In this document: piece after piece, positions 9,601 through 17,200 of the stretch
Position numbering within the stretch: position 1 is the first letter of the stretch
How the letters are laid out: each line of letters opens with the position of its first letter
Assembly (NCBI GenBank): GCA_045807745.1
Contig: JBJMGT010000037.1
Span: 186,001 to 250,000 of the forward strand
DNA length: 64,000 nt
Reading direction: 5' to 3'
Origin: QHXQ01 sp045807745
GTDB taxonomy: Bacteria > Acidobacteriota > Blastocatellia > Pyrinomonadales > Pyrinomonadaceae
Notes under the pieces: model-generated
Database searches by the model: none
What the model was told of the DNA's origin: nothing
The model's input: only the letters and a program-made list of their open reading frames with translations
Made by a program: the position numbers and the translations under genes

Positions 9601-10596
9601 ATTGACGACGCGTTCGTCGAAGGCAACGAGACGCTTACACTCCGGCTGTCGAACCCGAGCAATGCCGCGCTCGGCGCGCAGACGACGGCGACGCTCACCA
9701 TCATGGACAACGACACGACGGCCGGCGCAAACCCCATCTTCTCTTCGCCGTTCTTCGTCCGCCAGCAGTATTTAGATTTTCTCTCGCGCGAGCCGGACAC
9801 AGGCGGTTTCAACGCGTGGCTCAACGTCTTGAACAACTGCGCGGACGTGAACAATCTTGATCCCAACTCGCCATCGGCGCAGTGTGATCGCATCCTCGTC
9901 TCATCATCCTTCTTCGGCTCACAGGAGTTTCGCATCAAGGGCTACTTCGTCTTCCTCTTCTACAAGGTGGCGTTCGCGCGGCTGCCGAAGTACGCAGAGA
10001 TCATTCCCGACATGCGCGCCGTGACAGGCACGACCGCGCAAGCGGTCTTCGCCAAAAAGGCCGCGTTCACAGATGCTTTCGCCGGTCGGCTTGAGTTTCG
10101 TCATCTCTACGACGATCTGTCTAACACGGCTTACGTGGACGCGCTGCTCGGTCGTTATCAGTTGACCGCGATCACGACGACCGACCCGGCCAACTTTGAC
10201 GGCACAATGATGGTCACGCTCACGCGCGCCGATCTCATCAACGCACTGAACACGCAGGCGCTCACGCGCGCACAAGTGCTGCGGGCGTTGGTGCAGAGCA
10301 GGGAAGTGGATGTGAACGAGTTTAACGGCGCGTTCGTCGCCATGCAGTATTACGGCTACTTGCGGCGCACGCCTGAAACAGCCGGTTACAACGCGTGGCT
10401 CGCTTACTTGAACACGCATCCGACGGACTTCCGCACGATGGTGCACGGCTTTATGGATTCGCAGGAGTACCGGCTCAGGTTCGGCGCGCAGACGGACGCG
10501 CCCGAAGCTTACTTCACGTTCGACGTGACGCCGTACCCGCAGACTTTCACATTTAAGCTAAGCGATCCGGCCAAGATCGCACAGGCCCTACTCTGA
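6673..10596 (+). CDS. Multidomain secreted protein: Reeler-like/CxxCH, DUF11, PQQ-type sugar dehydrogenase, Calx-beta, DUF4214
   Basis: This 1307-residue protein has an N-terminal hydrophobic export signal; LFLAGC could be a lipobox but hydrophobicity continues past it. Residues ~40-180 look like the Reeler/choice-of-anchor V domain and contain a c-type haem motif CAACH near residue 55. Next come a beta-sandwich, a DUF11 repeat (~306-424, SDPITTGTNLTYRLVVTNN), and a six-bladed glucose/sorbosone dehydrogenase-type propeller (~435-880). A Calx-beta domain (~886-1014) follows, then DUF4214 segments (LDFLSREPDTGGFNAWL, YYGYLRRTPETAGYNAWL) at the C-terminus. It is probably a surface or secreted oxidoreductase with adhesion modules. 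The ATG at 6673 lacks a clear ribosome site. The electron path from propeller to CxxCH is inference. Confidence 0.88.
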   Translation: MSQINRVKLFVLCLFLAGCGAFLFTNNFINRPVAARSAGPDAGFTGAPGEDPEACAACHLPQGTSSGAFTITAPQTYLPGQIYQITVRHTTSDQTRLRWGFELTALDDGNERAGDLQPSTDGRTQLRTNEGQHPDRQYVEHTASGTFAGQHDGASWSFTWIAPTQNIGPVTFYAAGNQANWDSDNTGDFIYKNFVTAVPATDYLLTVSPTARVVAPGGSTMYTLLVTPSGGFTGQVTLSLGVLPTGVSATIMPSVLNLTDASTQAATLTINTTTAAQLGQITLIPSASSGVLSRSAQATLTIASPASADLEVTNSDSPDPITTGTNLTYRLVVTNNGPAAATNVSLTDTLPANVNFVSTTPSQGSCSGTTTINCALGSLAVNASATVNLVVQPQVAGTLSDTASVNGTESDPVSGNNSATTTTTVQALASGPTLTDPNLAVRTVVAGLNQPIMMAFIGNDDFLVLEKATGKVQRVTNGAVTSTVLDLAVNSNSERGLLGIALHPQFPANPRVYLYWTESSTGADSVLVDDVPTSPPLGNRVDSYLWNGSTLTFERNLIKLRAYQADEVTHRANHNGGVIRFGPDGKLYIMIGDNGRRGMLQNLQFGPTQSPTGPTVPDDQFGGPEPDDAHLTGVILRLNDDGTTPSDNPFFNAQTSLTGQAAVNVKKVFAYGVRNGFGLAFDPLTGQLWNQENGDDAFDEMNRVTAGSNDGWIQMMGPSSRIAEFKSIEVSRGDSLQQARWPPHLLADTPAAALARLFLLPGAHYTEPELSWKYAVAPAGMGFVKGRALGAQYEGDLFVGASRTTLLNGYLFRLKFASDRRSFSFTDTRLNDKVADNADKFDLAESESLLIGHDFGVGTDIETGPNGDLYVVSLSNGAVYEISAAQASTVQFSAASYTTGESGNGLGHAVVTVTRTGDTTTAASVDYATVDDPAAVPCSDTTTKPGVAFARCDYATTVDTLNFAAGETTKTFNIPLIDDAFVEGNETLTLRLSNPSNAALGAQTTATLTIMDNDTTAGANPIFSSPFFVRQQYLDFLSREPDTGGFNAWLNVLNNCADVNNLDPNSPSAQCDRILVSSSFFGSQEFRIKGYFVFLFYKVAFARLPKYAEIIPDMRAVTGTTAQAVFAKKAAFTDAFAGRLEFRHLYDDLSNTAYVDALLGRYQLTAITTTDPANFDGTMMVTLTRADLINALNTQALTRAQVLRALVQSREVDVNEFNGAFVAMQYYGYLRRTPETAGYNAWLAYLNTHPTDFRTMVHGFMDSQEYRLRFGAQTDAPEAYFTFDVTPYPQTFTFKLSDPAKIAQALL

Positions 10597-10661
10597 TTTA
10601 TTCTTTGTGTCCTTGTGTGTCTTAGTGGTGAGTTTTCTTAGGCGCTCTTGATATCGTTAGC
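10597..10661. repeat. Single-arm relative of the CTTTGCG/TTCTTAGG element
   Basis: The gap between two convergent genes contains TTCTTTGTGTCCTTGTG followed by GGTGAGTTTTCTTAGG. The last part closely resembles GCGTGAGATTTTTCTTAGG in the 38985-39063 element. Only one arm is present, so this may be a decayed or half copy. No T-rich hairpin typical of a terminator is evident. Confidence 0.45.
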
Positions 10662-12347
10662 CTACTGCGCCGTCACGCGCGCTTCCTTCAGCAACGTCTC
10701 ATCCGGGTCGAGCAGCACGTCGGTCGGGCGCTCTGCCAAGTTATAGTTTGCTATCGTGATGCGATCCACCGGCCGGAGCGTGACCTGTTGCGCGCGGTTT
10801 CCTGAGACAATTTTAATCGGCACGGGCGTCAGAAACGGCGCATCCGCTTGCGTCTGTCTGAGCGTCAATGTTAGCCGGCCGCCCCGGCGTGCGCGCCGTC
10901 GCCAGCCCCAAGTCAGTTCATAACGCGGATGGCCGCTTGCATAAACCCAGCGCGCGAAGAACTCGCGTAGAGATTGGCCTGACGTTTGTTCGAGCGCGCC
11001 GCGCAAATCTTCGGTCGTGGCGGTCGCGCCCGCGTGCGCGTGGTAATAACGCTTGAGACCGGCAAAGAAAGCCGCGTCGCCCAACTGCGCGCGCAGCATG
11101 TGCAGCACCCACGCGCCCTTCTGGTAATTGTTCGCGTTCAGCAGGTCGTTGAGCTTCACGGTCTCCGTGTCGTAGATGGGCGCGCGCCGTTTGCGCTCGT
11201 AGGTCAGATACGTCTCGGCTTGGCGCTGCATGTATTTGCGAAAGAGCACCGCGCCCTCTTCGTGTTCGACGAACAGACCGGCGAAGTAGGTCGCAAAGCC
11301 CTCGCTCAACCAGAGGTCGGCCCACGTCGCGGGCGTGACCGCATCGCCGAACCACTGATGCGCGGTTTCGTGTGCGACGACTTCGACGACCGCGCGCCGG
11401 ATGTGGAAATGCTCGTCCGTGGGCGCGTTCGGGTTCGGCTCAAGCAGAGAACTGGCGTAAACAATCGCGCTCGTGTTCTCCATCCCGCCGTAGCGTGTCG
11501 CGCCGACGATGTGCGCCAGCTTCTCGTAAGGATAGGGCGCAACCGTCTGGCTGAAGAACTTGAGCGCGAGCGGGGCTGCGCCGAAGCCCGTGAGCGCAAG
11601 CGACTGCTCGGACGGCGACACGTAATACGCGAGCGGTGTAGGGGGCGCGCCCTCGGTCAACAACTGCGTCGGCACGACCTCGGCAAACTCGCCGACGGCG
11701 ACGATCATGCAATAAGGAGGCACGGGCGCACCCTCGCTATACGTCCACGTCTGCCAGCCGCTTTCGTTTGTCGCCTTACCCGTCAGCCGCCCGTTGGCGA
11801 CGACCAGATCGCGCGCGGGTGCAGTGACACTGAAGTTGACGGTCGCTTTAGCCGACGGGTGATCAAGCGTCGGAATCCAGTTGTGTACGCGGTCGGGCCA
11901 GTTATCGCCGGTCGCGGCCGGATGACCATCCTTATCGTTCGTCAGGATCAAACCGTCGGCCGGGCGGCCGTGATATGTGATGCTGAGCGTCAGCCGTTCC
12001 TCGGCCAGCGCGGGGCGGGGCAGCGTGACGTTGAGCTGGCCGGCACGTTGTTCAAAGCGCGCGGCGTCCGCACCGACCAGCACGCCATCGACGGGCAGCG
12101 CGCCGAAATCTAAGTCAACGACACGGAGCGGCGCGCGCAGGACGATAATTGTGATCTTTGTTTCCGCGCGCGTGAGCGCCGACAGTTTGTCGTCGAACGT
12201 CAGTGCGACATCGTAATGGACGGGCCGCCAAGATTTGATGAGCCGCTCATGCCGCGCGCCGCTTGCCGACAGGCAGATTAACAGACAGAGAAATGTGCCC
12301 GAGAGGCAGCGCTTGAGTTGCGTGCTTGATTTGTGAGGTGTCAGCAT
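10662..12347 (-). CDS. Exported M1-family zinc aminopeptidase
   Basis: This 561-residue protein has an N-terminal hydrophobic signal (FLCLLICLSASGARHE). The M1 gluzincin signature is complete: the substrate-binding GGMEN (GAMEN-type) motif, then HETAH near residue 324 with the downstream ligand Glu in LWLSEGFATYF. The beta-sandwich N-terminal domain (TFDDKLSALTRAETKITI) and a C-terminal catalytic lobe are present. It is shorter than ~850-residue M1 enzymes because the helical C-terminal domain is missing. It would remove N-terminal residues from peptides outside the cytoplasm. A longer relative with HEAT repeats lies at 54162. The gene converges on the giant protein gene at 6673. Confidence 0.9.
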   Translation of the reverse strand: MLTPHKSSTQLKRCLSGTFLCLLICLSASGARHERLIKSWRPVHYDVALTFDDKLSALTRAETKITIIVLRAPLRVVDLDFGALPVDGVLVGADAARFEQRAGQLNVTLPRPALAEERLTLSITYHGRPADGLILTNDKDGHPAATGDNWPDRVHNWIPTLDHPSAKATVNFSVTAPARDLVVANGRLTGKATNESGWQTWTYSEGAPVPPYCMIVAVGEFAEVVPTQLLTEGAPPTPLAYYVSPSEQSLALTGFGAAPLALKFFSQTVAPYPYEKLAHIVGATRYGGMENTSAIVYASSLLEPNPNAPTDEHFHIRRAVVEVVAHETAHQWFGDAVTPATWADLWLSEGFATYFAGLFVEHEEGAVLFRKYMQRQAETYLTYERKRRAPIYDTETVKLNDLLNANNYQKGAWVLHMLRAQLGDAAFFAGLKRYYHAHAGATATTEDLRGALEQTSGQSLREFFARWVYASGHPRYELTWGWRRRARRGGRLTLTLRQTQADAPFLTPVPIKIVSGNRAQQVTLRPVDRITIANYNLAERPTDVLLDPDETLLKEARVTAQ

Positions 12348-12428
12348 AATTGTGTGCTCGTTGAGAAATTAGTGACAGTCTTGGGCGGCCGCAGCCGCAA
12401 AGAAAAGCGAGGGCGAGTGCTTTCTCGC

Positions 12429-12782
12429 TCAGCGCAGGCCGAGCAGTAGGAGCGCCGAGCGGTCGAAAGGAGCGCCGCCGCTTGCGGCCCATGCACGATA
12501 AGCCGTCAACTCCGCTTCCGTGACAGGCCGATTGCCGAGCCGCGCGGTCTGTGTCTTGGCGAAAGCATGTTCGGTCAACGGCAGATGCGCCGCGCGTATG
12601 TGCAACGGCCCGTTGGCGAGCGCGTGCTCGGCCGTCTCCACATCAGGGAATAGTTCTTCGTAAGCGAGCAGATGCCAGACCGGCTCTCCGGCGTGCTCGT
12701 CAACCGCGAGTACGCGCAGCAGGCCGTAGCCGCTCTCAAGCTGGAAGATCAGATCGTCGCCCGGCACAAATGGTAAAGACAT
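12429..12782 (-). CDS. Uncharacterised 117-residue protein
   Basis: This is a small soluble protein with no signal or membrane segment. It starts MSLPFVPGDDLIFQLESGYG, has a beta-rich first half and ends in a helix-rich segment (VTEAELTAYRAWAASGG). I do not recognise a family. Codon use looks like that of neighbouring real genes and the frame is clean. An in-frame ATG at 12821 would add 13 residues; neither start has a convincing ribosome site. It is transcribed toward the M1 peptidase gene, 81 bases away, and diverges from the J-domain gene. Confidence 0.6.
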   Translation of the reverse strand: MSLPFVPGDDLIFQLESGYGLLRVLAVDEHAGEPVWHLLAYEELFPDVETAEHALANGPLHIRAAHLPLTEHAFAKTQTARLGNRPVTEAELTAYRAWAASGGAPFDRSALLLLGLR

Positions 12783-12879
12783 GCGGATTGGCCCGTGCGG
12801 GAGCTTAGCATAAACAAGCAATTACGCACTGACAAATTCGCGCGAGATGAGTAGTATTAGACGCCTGAGGGCAAGACGG

Positions 12880-13431
12880 ATGAGTCAGGCGGAGCGCGAG
12901 CCGGATCACTATGCGACGTTGGGCGTCGAACGGGACGCGCCGCAACGCGAGATCGAGCGGCGCTACAAACGTCTCGCCGCCGAGCATCATCCGGATCGCG
13001 GCGGCGACGAAGAGCGCATGAAGTCGCTCAACGAAGCCTATCGCGTCTTGCGCGATGACACACGCCGCGCCGCCTACAATGCCACGCGCCCGCAAGCTGC
13101 GCCGACGTTTGTGCCCACCACTTCGCCGTCAGCTACGGCCGACGCGCTCTGGGGACGCATGGCTGGCGCGTTGCTCTGCATCTTCGGTGGGACGGTGCTC
13201 ATCTGTCTCGTGCGTTTTCAATATGTCGTCTTCCTGTGGCCGCTGGCGCTGTTGGGGCTTGCGCTAATGAGCTTCGGCGTCTGGATGGCGCACGCGGCGC
13301 TCGCTTACGCGCGCGCATCATATGCGCCGACGCATCTGGCGCGGCGTACGGCCCTGTTGCAGGAGACGGCGTTCTGGTCTGCGGTCGTGGGCGGTTTCTA
13401 CGGCCTGTACTTGTTGCTGACGACGCTCTGA
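12880..13431 (+). CDS. Membrane-anchored J-domain protein
   Basis: The N-terminal ~65 residues are a J domain (HYATLGVERDAPQREIERRY) with an intact HPD motif in EHHPDRGG, which stimulates Hsp70 ATPase. After a linker, three hydrophobic segments follow (ALLCIFGGTVLICLV, FLWPLALLGLALMSFGVW and a C-terminal AVVGGFYGLYLLLTTL). There is no Gly/Phe-rich or zinc-finger region, so it is a type C J-protein that would recruit DnaK to the membrane. No dnaK is nearby. The chosen ATG follows GAGGG at a suitable distance; an in-frame ATG at 12847 would add 11 residues. A VOC gene starts 11 bases after its stop. Confidence 0.85.
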   Translation: MSQAEREPDHYATLGVERDAPQREIERRYKRLAAEHHPDRGGDEERMKSLNEAYRVLRDDTRRAAYNATRPQAAPTFVPTTSPSATADALWGRMAGALLCIFGGTVLICLVRFQYVVFLWPLALLGLALMSFGVWMAHAALAYARASYAPTHLARRTALLQETAFWSAVVGGFYGLYLLLTTL

Positions 13432-13442
13432 CGCTTCGGTCT

Positions 13443-13856
13443 ATGTTAACCGGCCTCGATCTGTTGTTTCTCGAAGTCAACAACCTGCAAGACTCGGTTG
13501 AGTTCTACCGACTTAAGTTGGGTTTTGCGGTGGAGCAGATGACGCCCGCGGCCGAGCCGCCGATGGCGACGCTCGCGGGCGGCAGCCTACGGCTGATGCT
13601 CGCCGAGCAGCCGCTCACGATGGCGCGGCGTGGGCGCGGTGTACACTTCTTCGTCGGCGTCGAGGACGTGGACGCCTATTACGAACAACTGCGCGCGCAG
13701 GACGTAGAGGTCGCGCCGCCGACGGATGAGGGCTGGGGCGGTCGTTTCGTCACGCTGGAAGACCCCGACCGCTATCGCTTCTTCTTCGTCGAGTGGGCGC
13801 GGACAGCAGACGCGAGCGCCAACGGGCAGCAGCGCGGTCTGCTTAGGCACGGCTGA
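13443..13856 (+). CDS. VOC-family (glyoxalase/bleomycin resistance-like) protein
   Basis: This 137-residue protein has two beta-alpha-beta-beta-beta modules: LDLLFLEVNNLQDSVEFY opening the first and GVHFFVGVEDVDAYYEQL opening the second. It ends in the conserved FVTLEDPDRYRFFFVEW. VOC proteins use a metal site for lyase, dioxygenase or antibiotic-sequestering roles; the substrate is not predictable. The start is at the ATG where homology begins. The open frame extends far upstream over the J-domain gene, but that part is out-of-frame overlap. It is likely cotranscribed with the J-domain gene upstream and the PilZ gene two bases downstream. Confidence 0.82.
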   Translation: MLTGLDLLFLEVNNLQDSVEFYRLKLGFAVEQMTPAAEPPMATLAGGSLRLMLAEQPLTMARRGRGVHFFVGVEDVDAYYEQLRAQDVEVAPPTDEGWGGRFVTLEDPDRYRFFFVEWARTADASANGQQRGLLRHG

Positions 13857-13858
13857 AC

Positions 13859-14200
13859 ATGAGCACACAAAGAGAGTCCAGACGGATCAAGATCACGCTC
13901 TCGTGCAACTGGGGCGTGACCCCGGACTGCCCGCGCAGCGGCACGATCACCAGTCTCAGTCTCAAAGGCTGTTTCGTCCAGACCAAGGCCGCGATCAGCG
14001 AAGGACAGGCGCTCTACATGAACTGTTGGCTGCCCTCACGCCGCTGGTTTCCTCTGCGCGGGCAGATCGTCTATCACCTGCCCCGCGTCGGCTTCGGTCT
14101 CGCCTTCACAGAACTATCTGAGAGCGACTGCGAGATGCTCAACCTGCTCATGGACTATTACGAAAGCGGGCCACGACCAGAAGCAGCGGAAGAAGATTAA
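13859..14200 (+). CDS. PilZ domain protein (c-di-GMP receptor-like)
   Basis: This 113-residue single-domain protein has an N-terminal RESRRIK segment and a SLSLKGCF segment, corresponding to the PilZ RxxxR and [D/N]xSxxG motifs. The second motif has Ser in place of the usual Asp/Asn (TSLSLKG), so c-di-GMP binding may be weakened. The C-terminal helix FTELSESDCEMLNLLMDYY closely parallels the PilZ protein at 21401, so the two are paralogues. It starts 2 bases after the VOC stop. Confidence 0.82.
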   Translation: MSTQRESRRIKITLSCNWGVTPDCPRSGTITSLSLKGCFVQTKAAISEGQALYMNCWLPSRRWFPLRGQIVYHLPRVGFGLAFTELSESDCEMLNLLMDYYESGPRPEAAEED

Positions 14201-14212
14201 GGGCCGGGACAG

Positions 14213-14299
14213 AGAATTGCGGAGCGGCAGATTTCGGATTTCGGATTTAAAGACAGTTGTCTCTTCCAATCCGCAATCCGAAATCCGCCGTCCGCATTC
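14213..14299. repeat. Tandem-word hairpin (TTTCGGAT family)
   Basis: The left arm contains GATTTCGGATTTCGGATT and the right arm AATCCGCAATCCGAAATCC, giving a long imperfect stem across an 18-20 nt AT-rich loop. It begins about 13 bases after the PilZ stop codon. The repeated 7-8 base word inside each arm is characteristic of the intergenic hairpins in this window. Confidence 0.8.
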
Positions 14300-14331
14300 T
14301 TATCGCCGCAGGCGGTTCTGACTAAAGAATA

Positions 14332-14408
14332 ACGACGACCGTCATGCCTGAATGACGGTCGTCGTCGGCGCAGGCGTTGGTAAAGGGATAAAGGAGAAAC
14401 CCTTTACC
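14332..14408. terminator. Two consecutive hairpins between convergent genes
   Basis: The first hairpin (14332-14365) has perfect 14-bp arms, ACGACGACCGTCAT and its complement, with a six-base loop. The second (14379-14408) pairs GGTAAAGGG with CCCTTTACC. They lie between the plus-strand PilZ gene and the minus-strand actin-like gene, a position expected for bidirectional termination. Neither has a long T-run, so an intrinsic terminator role is probable rather than certain. Confidence 0.6.
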
Positions 14409-14422
14409 CCAGCCCTGCGAAG

Positions 14423-14514
14423 AAAGGATGAAGGCGGAAGGATGAAGGATGAATAGGAGATCACTCAAGTTGAGCGGTCACTCTTTCATCCTTCATCCCT
14501 CATCCCTCATCCTT
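14423..14514. repeat. Tandem-word hairpin (GGATGAA family)
   Basis: The left arm (14423-14453) is built from AGGATGAA words and the right arm (14484-14514) from TTCATCC/CTCATCC words, giving a long stem. It directly abuts the stop codon of the actin-like gene. The same word family forms the hairpin at 22937-22998. Together with the two hairpins before it, this fills the 313-base gap 14201-14513, in which I see no gene. Confidence 0.85.
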
Positions 14515-15566
14515 TATTTTGTCTCGGACATGGCCGCGATGTAGCAGCCGTGGGCGGTGGCGGAAAGCGGGTCTTTCGCCATGCGCACGTCCGAAATCTC
14601 GATGGGGAACTCGCCGCCCGCGACGAGCATCTGCTCGAACTTTTGCAGGAAGCCCGCGGGCTTCGCCGTCCCGCCCGCCAACACCACCGGCATCGGCCGG
14701 TCGATCTTCGGCAGTTGGCTCGACGCGCGGAATTCGGCGCGCAGACTGTCGATCAAGGTTTGCAGCACGTCCTCGTAATAGATGTGCAGGGCGCGCGAGA
14801 GATCGTCTTTCGGTGCGCGCGACAGGTCGAGGTTCTCCTCTTTCTCCAAACGCACCTTGGTCACGTTCGCTTCGCCCAACACTTCCATCACGTTGTGATC
14901 GATGTAGTCGCCACCCTTCGGCGTGCTGAACGTGATCATCGGCATCGACATGAACGAGACCGACACGTTGCACATGCCGCCGCCAAAGCTGATGCCGATG
15001 CCGGTGAAGTTCTCGTCCTGCAACTCGGAGAAGATAACGGCCTGACCTTCATTCAAAGGCTTGGCATTGTAGCCGAGACCGCCGAGGAAGTTCTTCAACA
15101 CGGCTTGATGGTAGACGAGCTTGCCGTTGACGCCCTCGCCCTTACCCGGCACGCTGTAGTAGAGCACCTCGTTCTTGCGGGCGCGCGGCACAAGCCGCTG
15201 CACGATCAGTTGCAGTATGTGCTGGCTCTGACCCTCCTGCGGATTCAAGAGACCGTCGCGCATCGGGCGGCGCGCGTCCGTGTTCATGAAACTCGCGAAG
15301 AAGTCAGAGTCGTTACCGTAGACGTACAGGTTCTTGCAGTTGCGGTCGAAGACCATCTGCTTTTGCTTGAGCACCTGCTCGATCATGTCGGACGCCGGCA
15401 CGGCGACGAACGCGTTCAACTCGCGGCGCGCGGTCTTGGGGTCGGCACTGTCGGCGACGACGATGCGACTCGTGCCGATGTCGAGACCGATTGCGCCGGA
15501 CTTAACGGCCGGCTGTTCGAGTTTCGTGATCGTCTGCTGCGACTTTTCCTGATTTCTCTCTTCCAT
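14514..15566 (-). CDS. Actin-fold ATPase (MreB/ParM/FtsA-like superfamily)
   Basis: This 350-residue protein carries the nucleotide-binding motifs of the actin/Hsp70 ATPase fold: phosphate-1 IGLDIGTSRIVVADS (~26-40), phosphate-2 GIGISFGGGMCNVSVSF (~186-202) and the adenosine motif PMPVVLAGGTAKPAGF (~288-303). There is no Hsp70 substrate domain and no FtsA-type C-terminal amphipathic helix, so it resembles a stand-alone filament-forming or switch ATPase. A polar, Gln/Glu-rich N-terminal tail of ~22 residues precedes the fold. A strong ribosome site (AAGGAG) lies ahead of the ATG. It is the third gene after the SPOR and amidase genes, so a cytoskeletal role in envelope remodelling is the leading inference. 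It does not look like MreB or FtsA themselves. Confidence 0.75.
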   Translation of the reverse strand: MEERNQEKSQQTITKLEQPAVKSGAIGLDIGTSRIVVADSADPKTARRELNAFVAVPASDMIEQVLKQKQMVFDRNCKNLYVYGNDSDFFASFMNTDARRPMRDGLLNPQEGQSQHILQLIVQRLVPRARKNEVLYYSVPGKGEGVNGKLVYHQAVLKNFLGGLGYNAKPLNEGQAVIFSELQDENFTGIGISFGGGMCNVSVSFMSMPMITFSTPKGGDYIDHNVMEVLGEANVTKVRLEKEENLDLSRAPKDDLSRALHIYYEDVLQTLIDSLRAEFRASSQLPKIDRPMPVVLAGGTAKPAGFLQKFEQMLVAGGEFPIEISDVRMAKDPLSATAHGCYIAAMSETK

Positions 15567-15657
15567 GATTATCTCCTTTTTAATTATTGGGCGGGTCGGG
15601 TTTCAGGCGCACGACCCGTCAGGTTGTTGGTGTTCCGATTAATGTGAGGCGTTGCCA

Positions 15658-17136
15658 TTAAGTGCGAGGCGCGGAAGCTTGGTCGGGTGTGCGATTCGCT
15701 TCCTGTTGCTCCGGCGCACCTGCGCGGAGCTTGCGTGAGAGTTCCAACTGCTGCCGGTAGCGCTCGCGCGTCTGCCGGCGCAGTTCTTCGGGTTTCAATT
15801 TGTTGTTGGCCGCGCGTTGATTAAACGCATCGAGCGCCGCTTGCGCGCCCGGCCAAATCGTGCCGCCGATCTGCTCGACGATCTCATCGTCGTAAGTAAA
15901 GCCGAACTCGCTGATCGTCGCGGGCTGCACCTGATACTTGTCGGAGAGGCCCATCGCGGCGAAGGGGAAGTTGCGCGCCCAATCGTGGTGATAACAGACG
16001 CGCATGTTGTCGGGGTTGACGGAGACGAGACCGTGCACAGTACAGTCGGCGTCGTCGATCTGATAACGGCTGCGGAGGATTTGCGTTAAGAGCCGACCGG
16101 CGACGAGTTGCGCCTCGGTCAGTTGTTCTTCATGCGCGTCCGTCTGCGTCTCGAAGCAGACGCCAAGGAAACTCTCGTTGAGACCGAGATAGACGCCCTG
16201 CTTGTCCGCCCAGATGGAGTTGCCCGCGTGATTCGCCGCCTGCTCGTCGCGCACGATGCGGTAGATTTGGCCGAAGCGGTCGATCACATAGTTGTAAGAG
16301 TGGTTGCGCTGCACGTACTGCAACAGCCCGCGCGTGTGCGTCTCGATAGATTCGCTGTTGTCGGCCGTGAAGGTGACCAGATCGCTCTCCGACGTGTGAT
16401 AGACGATGCCGGCCGGCTCGTGGTGTAACTCGCCCGCCGTTTGCGCGCTCGCATTAACGTTACTGTCCGCGTGCGGCAGGACTTGATAGGCGCGCGCGTG
16501 ATTGTCGGTCTCATACTCGGTCGAGATGCGCCCGCCGTTGCTGTAACGCTCGTAATTATCCTTACGCTCGACGAGCCAAACTTTTTCCGCCTTGTAGTCG
16601 GGCAGATAATTTGTGGTCGCAGCGTAGGCGACGCCCGCACCGGCCGCGCGCGCGTTCGTCTGATTCGCCTTGCCGTAGCGCCGCGCGAGATAACCGTTAA
16701 CACGTTGCGCAGAGAAGGCCACCGCCGAGTAGACGCCGAACAAGCTCAGCGCGACGAACATGAGACCGAGCGCGTGGAAGGCGTGGCGCACCTGATAGAA
16801 GCCGAAGTAGAGACGTGCGGCGCGCGGCGCTTTGTGTTGGCGCAGCAGTTGTAAACGCTCACGCGGGCTTGCTGGCAGATACTTGTTGATCTCCTGAATG
16901 ATCAGACGATAGAGCAGCAGATCAAGCAGGCGCTCGTAATGCTTATTGAATAGCTTCGACCGTTTGATGAAAGAATGTCGATCAAGCCAGCCCTCTAACT
17001 TGGCGGCGCAACCGGTTTGCAGCGCAAGCGTGTTGTTGAGGAAGCGCAGCCGCACCTCGGGCCGCCCGAAGAAGTGCGCGTAACGCTCGACCACTTTCGA
17101 GTAACGCAGGGTGTTTTCGACGGCTGGCCTACTCAT
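15658..17136 (-). CDS. Membrane-anchored N-acetylmuramoyl-L-alanine amidase (Amidase_2 type)
   Basis: This 492-residue protein has three parts. The N-terminal ~115 residues are basic and helical, with no signal peptide. A transmembrane helix follows (about 118-142, LGLMFVALSLFGVYSAVAF). From about residue 240 there is a peptidoglycan amidase/PGRP-like domain: VYHTSESDLV, YNYVIDRFGQIYRIV, NHAGNSIWADKQGVYLGLNESFLGVCFE when read in pieces, and VHGLVSV...CYHHDWARNFPF with candidate zinc-binding His residues. It would cleave the lactyl-L-Ala bond of peptidoglycan on the outer face of the membrane. The cytoplasmic N-terminal region could contact the actin-like protein encoded next (inference). A Gln/Arg-rich, probably disordered tail ends the protein. 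Confidence 0.82.
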   Translation of the reverse strand: MSRPAVENTLRYSKVVERYAHFFGRPEVRLRFLNNTLALQTGCAAKLEGWLDRHSFIKRSKLFNKHYERLLDLLLYRLIIQEINKYLPASPRERLQLLRQHKAPRAARLYFGFYQVRHAFHALGLMFVALSLFGVYSAVAFSAQRVNGYLARRYGKANQTNARAAGAGVAYAATTNYLPDYKAEKVWLVERKDNYERYSNGGRISTEYETDNHARAYQVLPHADSNVNASAQTAGELHHEPAGIVYHTSESDLVTFTADNSESIETHTRGLLQYVQRNHSYNYVIDRFGQIYRIVRDEQAANHAGNSIWADKQGVYLGLNESFLGVCFETQTDAHEEQLTEAQLVAGRLLTQILRSRYQIDDADCTVHGLVSVNPDNMRVCYHHDWARNFPFAAMGLSDKYQVQPATISEFGFTYDDEIVEQIGGTIWPGAQAALDAFNQRAANNKLKPEELRRQTRERYRQQLELSRKLRAGAPEQQEANRTPDQASAPRT

Positions 17137-17200
17137 AACGATGAGAGTGTTGGGGCGAACAGTGAGCCGGAGTTACGGCCGGCAACGACCGCCGGCCGCT

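Noticed and set aside
10986..12113. A 375-codon plus-strand open frame opposite the M1 peptidase
   Set aside because: It is Arg/Val-rich antisense of a gene with complete catalytic motifs and shows no recognisable protein features.
13236..13442. Upstream extension of the VOC frame
   Set aside because: It overlaps the J-domain gene out of frame; the VOC fold begins at the ATG at 13443.
14213..14514. Repeated short words suggesting a CRISPR array
   Set aside because: The words are tandem without unique spacers and are arranged as inverted arms; there are no cas genes in the window.
14550..15647. A 365-codon plus-strand open frame opposite the actin-like gene
   Set aside because: It is a His/Arg/Leu-rich shadow frame; the minus-strand protein has ATPase motifs and a strong ribosome site.
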